This document shows positions 1 through 9,979 of a stretch of 35,685 bases of DNA, one piece after another. A program made the translations under genes and the position numbers. The notes under the pieces were generated by a model. It was not told the origin of the DNA. It saw nothing but the letters and a program-made list of their open reading frames with translations, and searched no databases. The stretch is from an uncultured Clostridia bacterium (lineage in GTDB: Bacteria > Bacillota > Clostridia > Peptostreptococcales > Anaerovoracaceae): NCBI GenBank assembly GCA_934256595.1, contig CAKQOW010000021.1:1-35685 (forward strand), read 5' to 3'. Numbering within the stretch: the first letter of the stretch is position 1; every line of letters begins with the position of its first letter.

Positions 1-417
1 GTAGCAGAGCTTGAAGCCGGCGGCAAATGCGTTCTCAAAGTCGGTGATGATGATATGAAGATTGAAAAGGACTTTGTGGATATAAGGATTGACGCCAAGG
101 AAGGCTTTGCGGTTGCAATGGAAAACAACCTGTTTGTAATCCTTGACACAAATCTTGATCAGGATCTTGTAGACGAGGGATTTGCAAGAGAGCTTATCTC
201 CAAGGTTCAGCAGCTGAGAAAACAGAAAGGTCTTGAAATGATGGACAACATCAGCATCACCATAGCGGCAGACGATGAAATATCGGCGGCAGTTAAGAAA
301 CACAAAGACTACATTATGAAAGAAACCCTTGCGCTTAAATTAGAAGAAAGCGATGCGCCTGAGGAATTTGACCTTAACGGACACAAGACAGGAATAGCAG
401 TAGAAAAAATACAATAA
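1..417 (+). CDS. ileS: Isoleucyl-tRNA synthetase, C-terminal fragment
   Basis: The reading frame is open from the first base and stops at TAA 415-417, so only the last 138 residues of a roughly 1,000-residue enzyme are here. They match the C-terminal end of IleS, after the anticodon-binding domain; the stretch DEGFARELISKVQQLRK is characteristic of bacterial and archaeal-type IleS. The enzyme charges tRNA-Ile in the cytoplasm and is essential. The catalytic HIGH and KMSKS motifs and any upstream T-box lie outside the window. A second stop (TAG 418-420) directly follows the first, and a strong hairpin follows 14 bases later. The family call is firm; the fragment itself carries no catalytic residues. 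Confidence 0.93.
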   Translation, partial: VAELEAGGKCVLKVGDDDMKIEKDFVDIRIDAKEGFAVAMENNLFVILDTNLDQDLVDEGFARELISKVQQLRKQKGLEMMDNISITIAADDEISAAVKKHKDYIMKETLALKLEESDAPEEFDLNGHKTGIAVEKIQ

Positions 418-431
418 TAGTTAAAACAGCG

Positions 432-461
432 GGACCGGAGAAGTTTGATTTTCTCCGGTCC
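432..461. terminator. Bidirectional terminator between ileS and the MerR gene
   Basis: A perfect 11-bp stem (432-442 pairs with 451-461) encloses an 8-base loop, in the 65-base gap between two convergent genes. On the minus strand the stem is followed by GCTGTTTTAA, a fair T-tract; on the plus strand the T-tract is weak (TGATTT). It probably ends both transcripts. Confidence 0.8.
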
Positions 462-482
462 TGATTTACCTTAACAAGGAGC

Positions 483-1295
483 TTATTCATTCTCAGCAAT
501 GGGAAGCACCAGTCTTGAGCAGTAAAGCTCTGGGTCTATTTCGCGGCCTGTATAAGGGGCTACTATACCAAGTATGCGGGGATAGCCCGCAGGTTTCAGA
601 TTTCTCTCCCTTGCCTCTCTGCCGAGAGCAAGCCATGCAGTATCCACATCTTTGTAGCTGCCAAGGTAAAGCAGCGAAAGTGCCCTGCATGCAGGAAAAA
701 CCACAGCCTCAGCAGGAGCTTTCTCAGGTACTACCGGAATACACACATGGAATGTAAACGGTTCTGTAGTCAGAGTGCCCTCAAGGTAGTCAGTGCGTTC
801 GCTTACAGCAAACAGCGGCTCTCTGCCAAGAGCATATCCCTTGTCTACACATTCGTGATAAAAACCGTACATTGCATCATATTTCTGTGAAACAGTAAGT
901 CCCTTTTGGGTGCTTACGCAGCATACACATTCCGGCAGGTCAATAATATCGGCAGATAGATTGTCCCAATGGCCCGAACGGATACGCATTTCCTCAATGC
1001 TTCGCTGCAGCATCGAAAGCTTTCGCTCCAGAGGCGCAAGCATATTTTCAGTTTTGCCGCCGCTCTCAAAGTATTCAAGGATTTCCTCCCTGTCAAAGCC
1101 CATATATTTCAGATTTTCTATTACCATAATGTGCGAAACATTATGATTGTCATAATACCTGCGTCCGCTGGCAGGATCTATATAGGCGGGAGTCAGAAGT
1201 CCGTTTTCCTCCATACGCAGAATTGTGCTCCGCGAAAGGCTGCATGCTTTTGCAACCTGTGCTATGCGAAACAGGTCTTTTTTATCGTTGCTCAT
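483..1295 (-). CDS. MerR-family regulator with GyrI-like effector domain
   Basis: A 270-residue protein. Residues about 9-80 form a MerR winged helix (FRIAQVAKACSLSRSTILR, then SGRRYYDNHNV), a short coiled coil follows (about 90-115), and residues about 120-268 look like a BmrR/GyrI-type ligand pocket ending in LVLPI. BmrR-type proteins bind hydrophobic cations or drugs and distort promoters with long spacers. The ATG at 1295-1293 is preceded by AAGGGGTGA eight bases upstream. It is convergent with ileS and divergent from the giant surface-protein gene, with a consensus promoter inside the shared region. Its target is unknown: no drug pump lies next to it, so it may regulate itself, the surface protein or something distant. 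Confidence 0.87.
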   Translation of the reverse strand: MSNDKKDLFRIAQVAKACSLSRSTILRMEENGLLTPAYIDPASGRRYYDNHNVSHIMVIENLKYMGFDREEILEYFESGGKTENMLAPLERKLSMLQRSIEEMRIRSGHWDNLSADIIDLPECVCCVSTQKGLTVSQKYDAMYGFYHECVDKGYALGREPLFAVSERTDYLEGTLTTEPFTFHVCIPVVPEKAPAEAVVFPACRALSLLYLGSYKDVDTAWLALGREARERNLKPAGYPRILGIVAPYTGREIDPELYCSRLVLPIAENE

Positions 1296-1376
1296 AAATT
1301 TTCACCCCTTCATATGAAATTAACTGTAAAAAAGGTTGATTCGTTCATAGATGGACGATGTAAGATATAATTATAG

Positions 1377-1404
1377 ATTATATGAAATAACCTGCCTGTG
1401 TCAA
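1377..1404 (-). promoter_or_regulatory. Sigma-A promoter of the MerR gene
   Basis: On the minus strand a perfect TTGACA (1404-1399) and a perfect TATAAT (1382-1377) are separated by 16 bp. This predicts a start near 1370 and a leader of about 75 bases before the MerR ATG. A plus-strand TATAAT at 1366-1371, with only a poor -35, overlaps this region and could serve the divergent surface-protein gene. Confidence 0.6.
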
Positions 1405-1464
1405 TGATAAATTTACCGGCAAAAGGCAGAGAAAACTATGAAGATATTATGAAAGGATGTACAA

Positions 1465-4400
1465 ATGATGATTTTCCGAAAGAGGCTTTTATGTGTGACT
1501 GTATGCTTGTGTATGATTTTCGGAATGATGCCTGCCACAGCGCAGGCGGCGACCGGAGAAACTGCAGAAGTTTCCGGACAGACGGTTGAGGCATATAAGG
1601 TTGGGGAAACCTCCTTTAATGTCAAGGGTGTGGACGGCGACAGAAAATACTGGACGACCTTTGTAGACCTGGGCTATGATACCGCGGTCTCTGTGGACGG
1701 CGGCAAAACCCGCAATAAGCCCGGCAGGATTATTGCCTCGGGACTGAGTCTCGATGTGACTCTGGCCAGGGAGGGCAGCAACTATGTCAAAGTGCAGTAT
1801 ACTCTGAGCAATACAGGCTCAAAGGCTCATACAGTCAAGGTGGGCGGTCATGCTGACGTAATGATTGACAATAACGACAAGGCGCCTATTTGTGCAACAG
1901 AGACAAACGGCAAAACCCTGTTAATGACCGGATCGCCCAGAAACGACTATGCCTTCAAGCTGGTTGCCACTACCTGTGATACTCTGTGGTACGGATATTA
2001 CGGCAAACGTGTCAGGAACTGCTTTACGGATATGAAGAAACGCGGTCCGAGTAATGTATATAAGAAGGACAGCGGCATCAGCTATTCATGGAAAGCGGCC
2101 GTTGAGCCCGGTCAGACATGGTCAAGATACGTCCTTATAGGGACCGGTTCTGAGGAGCAGATGAGGGTGGAAACTCCGCCTATTCCGCAGCCGGAGGAAA
2201 TTGTACCGGATCCTGAAATCACATTGAATACAAGTGAAATGTATTTCACGGAAGGCGATAGTCTGCCTGCCGACTGGAACAGCTATATCGCATCCTCTGA
2301 GGGCGAGGTGAAAGTTACAGACAAACCGGCTGACACCGATACTCCGGGAACATATACAGTAAAATATACTGCGACAAACAGCAAGGGAACTGCAAATGCA
2401 AGTCTTAAGGTGCATATTCTTTACAAACCGGCAGCGCTTTCGCAGACTGCGGCTGCCAGAGTTACAAATACAAACAACTTTACCCTTACTGCAACTATGC
2501 TGCAGACAGGCGGAGTGAACTGGACAGAGACGGGATTTGTCTATGGTGCGCTGCAGAATCCTACGGTGACACTAAACGACGGCAGCGTGAAAACAGCCTC
2601 TGCAGTGAATACAAAGAACGGTTCAATCAAAGCTTCTGTGACCGGTTTAACTGAAGGAATCACCTATTATGCCCGCGCTTATGCCAAAGCGGCAGACGGC
2701 ACCATCATTTACGGCAATCAGAGCGCAGGCTTTGGTTTGAATGCACCTGATTACGGTACTTTTCAGGTGACTAACAGCGGCAGTAATACATTTACTATTT
2801 CACGTACCGGGGGAACTGACGGAGAGCAGACTGTCTATTATCGTACAGTTAACGGCTCTGCTGTGGGAGGCACGCATTTTACACATGCCGCAGGCAGTGT
2901 GAAGTTTGCCAAGGGAGAGAGTAGCAAAAACGTGACTGTGACTGAATTTGGTGCAAACGAAGCCTATCGCAACAGCACTGCCACTGCCTGCACCAATGCT
3001 AACCGTACTTATCAGATGGAGATTTATCGCGTGAATGGCGGTGCAACAATCGATGGGAACAAGGATAAGGCTACCCGGACAATGACGAAGAGCAGCAGCT
3101 ATACGATTGACAGAAACGTGTACACTACGGAACAGTCGAAGGTGAATATTACTAAAACCAGCAGTGGTAAGAACGGTCAATGCATCGCGGATGCAACGGC
3201 TGCTCAAGGTGGAAAAGACAGTAATGTGAATTTTGTGAAGAGCAGAAACGGTACAAATTATAGTACTGCTACATCTTTTTCCAACTATTATTCCGGAAAT
3301 CTCCTGTCATATTTGCAAAACACCTGCACTAACTGGTTTTATCGCTACGAGATGTACGCCTATGAGCAGGAAGACGGATGGGAGCATGCCTATATCGGTA
3401 CCAGTAAGCTTGAAGATGTCTTTTATACTGTGGATAAGGGAGGCCCTGTAAAAGATATAGAAGGACAGCTTTGGGCATGCACTTTCCAGCAAGGGAAAGG
3501 TGATAATCAAAATTTATATAAATTTCCGTCTACTAGCTATGGGGGTGGTGAGAACAGTTGTATACCGTATAGCTGGAGTGGTGTGGGATACAAAATGAAT
3601 AACAGCATATGCTATGCCTTTCCGAAAATCAACGAATCCTGTTTCCTTCATTTTAGCGCCACGGGTGGGAACAGTGATATATGGTGGATTAATGGCCTGA
3701 CGAGTTATGCTTTGCCGTATGACGCTCAAAGGCCGGAGCCGATTGTCTTCGCGCCGATGGCAGGTGGAACATACCTTGCCGGTGACAGCGTGACAATATC
3801 TCTCATTTTCAATGAAATTGTGGACAGCGTCAATAGCAGTCTGACCAGCAACTCTAAAATCACCACAAACTGGGGAGAGTTCACATACGCCGGCGGCGAA
3901 GATACCAACGTTCTCTATTTCACCGGCACCGTTCCTGAGAATGCTTCCAAGACAATCTCATTGAGGGAGTTGAACTGCTATAAGGATATTGACGACATGA
4001 GCAACAATCATGCTGGATACAACAGTAATACTAGCGGTGCAATTAAGACGAACGTCATTGTTGCCAACGTCGCAGCGCCAACAGCCAAGGTGACGAGCCT
4101 GACTAACAGTAACGGCGTACTTACAGGCAAGATTACAGCGACCAATGCTGCGAAGTTGGAGTATGTGTGGTCTAAAACCAGCACTGTTCCTGCTTCAGGC
4201 TGGAGAATGCTGAGAAATACGACAAGCTCTACCGTTACTACGAGACAGACAAGTGGCACATGGTATCTCCATGCAAGAGCCACTAATTCTGACGGACGGA
4301 CAGCAACGGCGTATAAGAGTGTGGCAATACCGGCAACAGGGAGCAGTACATATGCTGCGCCGGAACTGACAGTCAGTGCAGACAACAGCAACTGGGCAAA

Positions 4401-7400
4401 AACACGCAGTATTACTGTAACACGCTCACCGGGCAATGCCACAGTAAAAGTAAAAACTCCTGAAGGAAATACTAAAACCGTAACAGGCAGCAGCTATACA
4501 GCTGAAACTAACGGAGTATATACCTTCACACTGACATCCAATGGAGAGACAGTTACCCGTCAGGCTGCAGTCAGCAGACTGGATAATACTGCTCCGACTA
4601 TTGAGATTAACGACTTAAATAATGCTATTCATGCAGATCAGGTGACACTGACATTCTCTGTAACTGACGGAGGTTCCGGAGTGGGGAATGTTACGGCGAA
4701 ATGGAATAACAGCGGTGTAGCTCTGAAGAAGAATAGTGACGGTACATATACCACAACCTGCCCGAGTGCAACAGGAAACTGGAAGCTTGCCGTTACGGCT
4801 GCGGATGTGGTAGGAAACAGCTCGAACAAGGTGTCTAAGACATATACTGTTAATCTGGACAAGCCTGTTCTGACAGTGACAAAGACCGGCTCAACCAAGC
4901 AGGGCGTAAGCTATAACTATTCTGTTAATGCCAAAGGCAATGAGGATGTTACTGTATACCTTCCTGACGGAACACGAACAGGAAACCTTACAGGAAGCTT
5001 TACTCTTACAGAAGCAGGAAGCTATATTATAGCTGTTACTGATAAGGCAGGACATTTTGTGTCACAGGAAATTACAGTACCAGAAACTGTAGATGGTGTG
5101 GCTCCTGAAGTGAGGCTGTATGCGGATGATTCTGAGGCATCAGATAAATTGACTGTTGAGGTGATGGTATACGAGAAGAGAGGTATGCCGACAGTTAAAC
5201 AGGACAGCTCTGCTGTGACTGTGACTGCAGACACTGAAGATGAAGGAAACTATATCGGCTTATTCACTGTGGCAAAAGGCGGAGAATATACCGTAACTGC
5301 TACAGATGCGGCAGGAAATACAGGTAATGGCTCCATTACTGTTTATGCACTGGTTAACGATGATAATACTGCTCTGAAGCTCCCTGCAGCAGACGGTACA
5401 TATGGTACGTTGCCGACACCGGATGCAAGGACGGGATATACTTTTGACGGCTGGTACACTGCAGAAACAGAAGGAACAAGGGCAAACAGTGGCATGAAAG
5501 TAGAAACAGCATATACACTCTATGCGCGCTGGACACCTGTTACCTACAACGTCACATTGGTTGGTGACCGCGACAGTGGTACAGATCTGACTTCTTATAC
5601 CTATGGAGAAGGTGCAAATCTGCCTACTGACTGGACAAAACAGTGCGCAGAATTTGACGGCTGGTATACCGCAGAAACAGGCGACACTAAAACAGATAAG
5701 ATTGTAACAGACGAGTACGGCGATAAGACATATTACGCACGCTGGAAAGTTGTACATACATGGGTGGATGCGACCTGCACAGCTCCTAAGACCTGCTCTG
5801 TATGTAATATTACTGGGGGCAAGGCATTAGGACATAAGTTTGAAACAACGTGGAGCAAGGATGCGGATAAACACTGGCATAAATGCTCGCGCTGTGATGA
5901 GCAGAAAGACAGGGCTGCACATTCATGGGATGAAGGCATTGTAACAGCAGAGCCGGGATGCACAAGTACGGGAACAAGGACATTTACATGTAATGTCTGC
6001 AGTGAGAAAAAGACTGGAATAATTAATGCTAAAGGCCATACAGAAGGAGCTGCGGTAAGAGAAAATGAAGTTGCTGCAACCTGTACTTCAGCTGGCAGCT
6101 ATGACGAAGTGGTTTACTGCGCTGACTGCAGGGAAGAGCTTAGTCGGGAAAAGAAGACTATCGATGCTCTGGGTCATGACTATGTACACCACGAGGCAAA
6201 GACAGCGACATGTACAGAAAAAGGCTGGGAGGCTTATGACACATGCTTGCGCTGTGATTATACGACTTACAAAGAAACTCCGGCTGCAGGACACAAATTT
6301 GAGTTTGAAACGGCTGAGGAGAAATATCTGAAATCCGAGGCGACATGTGCGGCGCCGGCAGAATACTATAAATCATGTAAATGCGGTGAAATAGGTACGG
6401 AAACCTTTAAATACGGAGAAGTAAATCCTGACAGACATACAGGAGGCACAGAAATCAGAAATGCTTTGAAAGCAAATCATGTGCTTCAGACCAAAGGTTA
6501 TACGGGAGACACCTACTGCACAGGCTGTAATAAAATGCTTGGCACAGGTACAGAAATTCTGCCCGGCGATCATATTACGGATTCTGTCTGGAAAATGAAT
6601 GAGAACAGGCACTGGAAAGAATGCTCCATATCAGGATGCGGTGCAGTCATTGAAAATACAGGCCAAGCCCACATCTATGACGGAGATGGGGATGCCGACT
6701 GCAATATATGCGGATATACACGTACAATCATTCCGATACATAAGCATGACTTGAAAACAGTTACGGCGACTGCAGCAACATGCACTTCGACCGGTAATAT
6801 TGAATACTATAAATGTGAGGACTGTGGCAAGCTGTTTTCTGACCCTGCGGGAACAAAAGAAATCACCGCAGAAAGCGTGGTTACTGGAAAACTTCCGCAT
6901 TCACCAAAAGAACTGCCTGCAGTGGAAGCAACCTGTGAAAACACAGGATTGTCAGCCGGCAGCAAATGTGAAATCTGCGGCGCAATAATCACTGAACAGA
7001 CAGTAACTGCTGCCAAAGGTCATGATTTTGCCGGCGGCATGTGGAAGCACGATACCGCACAGCACTGGAAAAAATGCTCACGCTGTGATGTGACAGATAC
7101 AAAGGCAGAGCATGTTTATGACAACGAACAGGATAACAGCTGTAATGTTTGCGGATATAACCGAGATATTACACCGGTACATATACATAACTGGGCAGCT
7201 GAATGGTCACATGATATAGCTTATCACTGGCATGAATGTCTAAGCAGCGGATGCGATGTGACAGAGAACAGTCTCAAAGCCGGTTACGCTGCACATATCG
7301 AGGTTGCTGCAGTCAGAGAGAACGAGACTGCAGCAACCTGTACTACAGATGGCAGCTATGACGAAGTGGTATATTGTACCGACTGTCATGCTGAAATCAG

Positions 7401-9660
7401 CAGGACAAAGAATATCACCAAAGCTTTAGACCATGAATGGGGAAACTGGGTTGTAACAAAATCTGCAACCTCATCAGAAGACGGCGAGGAGCAGCGCATA
7501 TGCATGAGAGAGCCTTCTCATGTAGAAACAAAAATTATTCCTGCGCTTACACATACACACCAGTATAGCGAGGTTGTTAAGGATGAGTATATAAAAACTG
7601 TGGCAACATGTACAGAACCGGCAGTCTACTATAAATCATGTGAATGCGGCGCTAAGAGTACAGGAACTTTCATATATGGAGATGTCCTTGGACATGACTT
7701 TAGATGGCAGCATGATGAAAATCAACACTGGAAAAAATGCTCACGCTGTGATGTGACAGATACAAAGGCAGAGCATGTTTATGACAACGAACAGGATAAC
7801 AGCTGTAATGTTTGCGGATATAACCGAGATATTACACCGGTACATATACATAACTGGGCAGATGCATGGTCACATAATACAGCTTATCACTGGCATGAAT
7901 GTCTAAGTAGCGGGTGCGATGTGACAGAGAACAGTCTCAAAGCCGGTTACGCTGCACATGTTCTGGGACCTGCGGCAACCGAAACCGAGCCGCAGATCTG
8001 CACAGACTGCGGATATATAATTCAGGCGGCACTGGGACATACACATAACCTGACTAAGGTGACCGGCACTCCTGCAACCTGCACTGAGGCAGGAACAAAG
8101 GATTACTGGATGTGCGCTGGATGCAATAAAATATTTGAAGATGAACATGGAAATACAGTAATTACAGACATTAATATACCTGCAAAAGGACACAGCTACA
8201 GCAGTGTCTGGAGCAGCGATGTGGATGATCACTGGAAAATCTGTACTGAATGTAAAGCGATAGTTGTTGATAAAGAAGCGCATAAATGGAATGAAGGAGA
8301 AATAACTACTCCTGCTACTACAACAAGCAAGGGCGTTAAGACCTTTACTTGTGAGGTATGCAAGGCTACAAAGACGGAGCCTGTAGCTAAAATTCCGTCA
8401 GGTGGGGGGGTTATTACTCCACCTAAGACTGATACAATTACTGCAGATGTGACAGGTGATAAGACATCTGTTAAGATTACTGCGGAAGTATCGGGAGATA
8501 CTGCATCTATAGCTGAGATAGGTAAGAATGATATTGATAAGGCCGGTGCTGGAGTTGATATTACAATAGATTTAACTGTAATACCGAATGAGGTTGTATC
8601 AGTTACAGTGACTAAAAAGAGCCTTGATAATATATATGAGTCCAAGAGTGATAACGTAAGCATAAAGCTTACTGGAAGCACTGTGAATATGGACAGGGAT
8701 ACCCTCAAGAATATTATAGATCAGATGAAAGGATCTGATTTGAAGCTGGTGGTGGATAAACATCAGGAGGCTTTAGAGTCTATGAACAAGGTGCAGCAGG
8801 ATGCTGTTAAGGATATGAGAGAGCCTAAGATTATGGACGCATATTTCATATCCGGAGGTATCAGAATAACTGACTTCAAGGGAGGCAGTGTTGATATTAA
8901 AGTACCTTATCCTGATAAAAAAGGAGTTAAGGCTTGGTACATTGATGATAACGGTATCAAGGAACCGGTACCTGTAAGCTATGATGGTAAAACAGCGGTG
9001 ATTACGGTAAATCACTTCAGCCATTATGTGCTTGAGGAAGATGACAGCGATAATGTAGAGCCTGTACCTGTTAAAAAGACCGTGGACAAGGTGCTTTATG
9101 TTAAATCTGCCAAGTACTCAAAGAAGACAGGAACTAAAATAACCTTTAACAAGGTATCCGGTGCAGATGGATATTATGTATATGGTAACAGATGCAACAC
9201 AGATAAGGTATATAAGTTTAAGAAGCTTGCAACACTTAAAGGCAATGACAATACGGTATTTGTTCATAAGAAAACTGCAAAGAACACTTTCTATAAATAC
9301 TATATCAAGGCATACAAAGTGGTTGACGGCAAGAGAGTGACTGTAAGCACTTCCAGGGAAATACACTTTGTAACTGATGTTAAAGGATACAAATATGGTA
9401 ATCCGACTAAGGTTACTTTATCAGTAAAGAAATACACTTTGAGCAAGGGAAAGACCTTTAATCTTAAAAACAGGGTTAAGGTATATTCATCTAAAAAAGT
9501 ACTGCTTCATACAGACAAGATCAGATATGTATCCTCTGACAGCAGTATTGCAAAAGTAAACAGCAAAGGTAAAATTACTGCTAAAAAGGCAGGAAGCTGC
9601 AATATATATGCTATAGCCCAGAACGGCAAGGCAGCTAAAATTGCCGTTACTGTTAAATAG
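1465..9660 (+). CDS. Giant secreted multidomain surface protein with CxxC repeats
   Basis: A 2,731-residue exported protein. A signal peptide covers residues 1-28 (RKR, hydrophobic core, AQA before the cut). Next come an N-terminal beta domain (about 30-245), an Ig-like domain (about 250-320), an Fn3-like domain (about 321-425), a Calx-beta-like domain (about 427-500), a Cys-poor unknown region (500-755), several Ig-like domains (755-1295) and two InlB/Flg_new-type repeats with FDGWYTAET (about 1303-1428). Residues about 1431-2312 carry 18 CxxC motifs in repeating units. A beta domain (2322-2529), an Fn3-like domain (2540-2640) and a Big_2-like domain (2650-2731) close the protein. There is no LPXTG motif or C-terminal membrane anchor, so cell attachment is unclear. 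AAAGG lies eight bases before the ATG. Adhesion or matrix binding is the usual role of such proteins, but that is inference here. Confidence 0.9.
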   Translation: MMIFRKRLLCVTVCLCMIFGMMPATAQAATGETAEVSGQTVEAYKVGETSFNVKGVDGDRKYWTTFVDLGYDTAVSVDGGKTRNKPGRIIASGLSLDVTLAREGSNYVKVQYTLSNTGSKAHTVKVGGHADVMIDNNDKAPICATETNGKTLLMTGSPRNDYAFKLVATTCDTLWYGYYGKRVRNCFTDMKKRGPSNVYKKDSGISYSWKAAVEPGQTWSRYVLIGTGSEEQMRVETPPIPQPEEIVPDPEITLNTSEMYFTEGDSLPADWNSYIASSEGEVKVTDKPADTDTPGTYTVKYTATNSKGTANASLKVHILYKPAALSQTAAARVTNTNNFTLTATMLQTGGVNWTETGFVYGALQNPTVTLNDGSVKTASAVNTKNGSIKASVTGLTEGITYYARAYAKAADGTIIYGNQSAGFGLNAPDYGTFQVTNSGSNTFTISRTGGTDGEQTVYYRTVNGSAVGGTHFTHAAGSVKFAKGESSKNVTVTEFGANEAYRNSTATACTNANRTYQMEIYRVNGGATIDGNKDKATRTMTKSSSYTIDRNVYTTEQSKVNITKTSSGKNGQCIADATAAQGGKDSNVNFVKSRNGTNYSTATSFSNYYSGNLLSYLQNTCTNWFYRYEMYAYEQEDGWEHAYIGTSKLEDVFYTVDKGGPVKDIEGQLWACTFQQGKGDNQNLYKFPSTSYGGGENSCIPYSWSGVGYKMNNSICYAFPKINESCFLHFSATGGNSDIWWINGLTSYALPYDAQRPEPIVFAPMAGGTYLAGDSVTISLIFNEIVDSVNSSLTSNSKITTNWGEFTYAGGEDTNVLYFTGTVPENASKTISLRELNCYKDIDDMSNNHAGYNSNTSGAIKTNVIVANVAAPTAKVTSLTNSNGVLTGKITATNAAKLEYVWSKTSTVPASGWRMLRNTTSSTVTTRQTSGTWYLHARATNSDGRTATAYKSVAIPATGSSTYAAPELTVSADNSNWAKTRSITVTRSPGNATVKVKTPEGNTKTVTGSSYTAETNGVYTFTLTSNGETVTRQAAVSRLDNTAPTIEINDLNNAIHADQVTLTFSVTDGGSGVGNVTAKWNNSGVALKKNSDGTYTTTCPSATGNWKLAVTAADVVGNSSNKVSKTYTVNLDKPVLTVTKTGSTKQGVSYNYSVNAKGNEDVTVYLPDGTRTGNLTGSFTLTEAGSYIIAVTDKAGHFVSQEITVPETVDGVAPEVRLYADDSEASDKLTVEVMVYEKRGMPTVKQDSSAVTVTADTEDEGNYIGLFTVAKGGEYTVTATDAAGNTGNGSITVYALVNDDNTALKLPAADGTYGTLPTPDARTGYTFDGWYTAETEGTRANSGMKVETAYTLYARWTPVTYNVTLVGDRDSGTDLTSYTYGEGANLPTDWTKQCAEFDGWYTAETGDTKTDKIVTDEYGDKTYYARWKVVHTWVDATCTAPKTCSVCNITGGKALGHKFETTWSKDADKHWHKCSRCDEQKDRAAHSWDEGIVTAEPGCTSTGTRTFTCNVCSEKKTGIINAKGHTEGAAVRENEVAATCTSAGSYDEVVYCADCREELSREKKTIDALGHDYVHHEAKTATCTEKGWEAYDTCLRCDYTTYKETPAAGHKFEFETAEEKYLKSEATCAAPAEYYKSCKCGEIGTETFKYGEVNPDRHTGGTEIRNALKANHVLQTKGYTGDTYCTGCNKMLGTGTEILPGDHITDSVWKMNENRHWKECSISGCGAVIENTGQAHIYDGDGDADCNICGYTRTIIPIHKHDLKTVTATAATCTSTGNIEYYKCEDCGKLFSDPAGTKEITAESVVTGKLPHSPKELPAVEATCENTGLSAGSKCEICGAIITEQTVTAAKGHDFAGGMWKHDTAQHWKKCSRCDVTDTKAEHVYDNEQDNSCNVCGYNRDITPVHIHNWAAEWSHDIAYHWHECLSSGCDVTENSLKAGYAAHIEVAAVRENETAATCTTDGSYDEVVYCTDCHAEISRTKNITKALDHEWGNWVVTKSATSSEDGEEQRICMREPSHVETKIIPALTHTHQYSEVVKDEYIKTVATCTEPAVYYKSCECGAKSTGTFIYGDVLGHDFRWQHDENQHWKKCSRCDVTDTKAEHVYDNEQDNSCNVCGYNRDITPVHIHNWADAWSHNTAYHWHECLSSGCDVTENSLKAGYAAHVLGPAATETEPQICTDCGYIIQAALGHTHNLTKVTGTPATCTEAGTKDYWMCAGCNKIFEDEHGNTVITDINIPAKGHSYSSVWSSDVDDHWKICTECKAIVVDKEAHKWNEGEITTPATTTSKGVKTFTCEVCKATKTEPVAKIPSGGGVITPPKTDTITADVTGDKTSVKITAEVSGDTASIAEIGKNDIDKAGAGVDITIDLTVIPNEVVSVTVTKKSLDNIYESKSDNVSIKLTGSTVNMDRDTLKNIIDQMKGSDLKLVVDKHQEALESMNKVQQDAVKDMREPKIMDAYFISGGIRITDFKGGSVDIKVPYPDKKGVKAWYIDDNGIKEPVPVSYDGKTAVITVNHFSHYVLEEDDSDNVEPVPVKKTVDKVLYVKSAKYSKKTGTKITFNKVSGADGYYVYGNRCNTDKVYKFKKLATLKGNDNTVFVHKKTAKNTFYKYYIKAYKVVDGKRVTVSTSREIHFVTDVKGYKYGNPTKVTLSVKKYTLSKGKTFNLKNRVKVYSSKKVLLHTDKIRYVSSDSSIAKVNSKGKITAKKAGSCNIYAIAQNGKAAKIAVTVK
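7063..7296 (+). repeat. Internal gene duplication, copy 1
   Basis: This 234-bp segment of the surface-protein gene recurs at 7726-7959, exactly 663 bp (221 codons) downstream and in frame. The first 136 bases are identical; I count six substitutions in the remaining 98. It encodes a CSRC, CNVC and CLSSGC block of the Cys repeat region. Confidence 0.95.
7726..7959 (+). repeat. Internal gene duplication, copy 2
   Basis: Second copy of the segment at 7063-7296. The differences lie only in the second half of the unit. The near identity against a background of clearly diverged sister repeats points to a recent duplication or gene conversion. Confidence 0.95.
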
Positions 9661-9730
9661 CAGGAACAAGGTATATAATTTAGTTTCCTTGCTTACAGTT
9701 AATTGCTGTAACATAAATAAATAGTATGGT

Positions 9731-9770
9731 AGCCCATTGATATTGATATCAGTGGGTTATCTGCTTTTTT
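9731..9770 (+). terminator. Terminator after the surface-protein gene
   Basis: AGCCCATTGATAT pairs with ATATCAGTGGGTT (13 pairs including two G-T wobbles), and a six-T run follows at 9765-9770. It lies 70 bases after the stop codon of the giant gene. Confidence 0.8.
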
Positions 9771-9915
9771 GAGAAAAAGGGTAAAAATGGACTGGGTAAT
9801 TGATATATTGATATGCCATCTCCCAGGTAGACAGTTGAAATAAAAGACTTTTGGGTAATCAAACTTTTTGAGGTTTTGCCAAATTCTTTAAGGGGCAAAT
9901 TTGAGAGTCTTGAAT

Positions 9916-9970
9916 AAAAAGAAAGAAAAGGGCTTGTCGCCATTAGATTTTAACCTAATGCGACAGCCCC
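9916..9970 (-). terminator. Minus-strand terminator after the saccharopine-dehydrogenase-like gene
   Basis: Read on the minus strand, a 15-pair GC-rich stem with two single-base bulges (GGGCT, GTCGC and ATTAG blocks pairing across 9930-9969) is followed by CCCTTTTCTTTCTTTTT. It lies about 90 bases after the end of the minus-strand gene at 10057. Confidence 0.8.
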
Positions 9971-9979
9971 ATTGTCCAC

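Noticed and set aside
1398..1589. 63-codon plus-strand frame before the surface protein
   Set aside because: It overlaps the signal-peptide region of the giant gene in another frame and lacks a good ribosome site.
4008..5757. Long minus-strand frames antisense to the surface protein
   Set aside because: They mirror the Thr/Val/Ser-rich codon pattern of the plus-strand gene; none has a family motif or a clear ribosome site.
9400..9660. Possible sortase-anchored C-terminus of the giant protein
   Set aside because: There is no LPXTG, hydrophobic segment or basic tail; the protein ends in a Big_2-like domain.
9749..9943. 64-codon minus-strand frame
   Set aside because: Its start lies inside the terminator hairpin, it has no ribosome site, and the protein resembles nothing.
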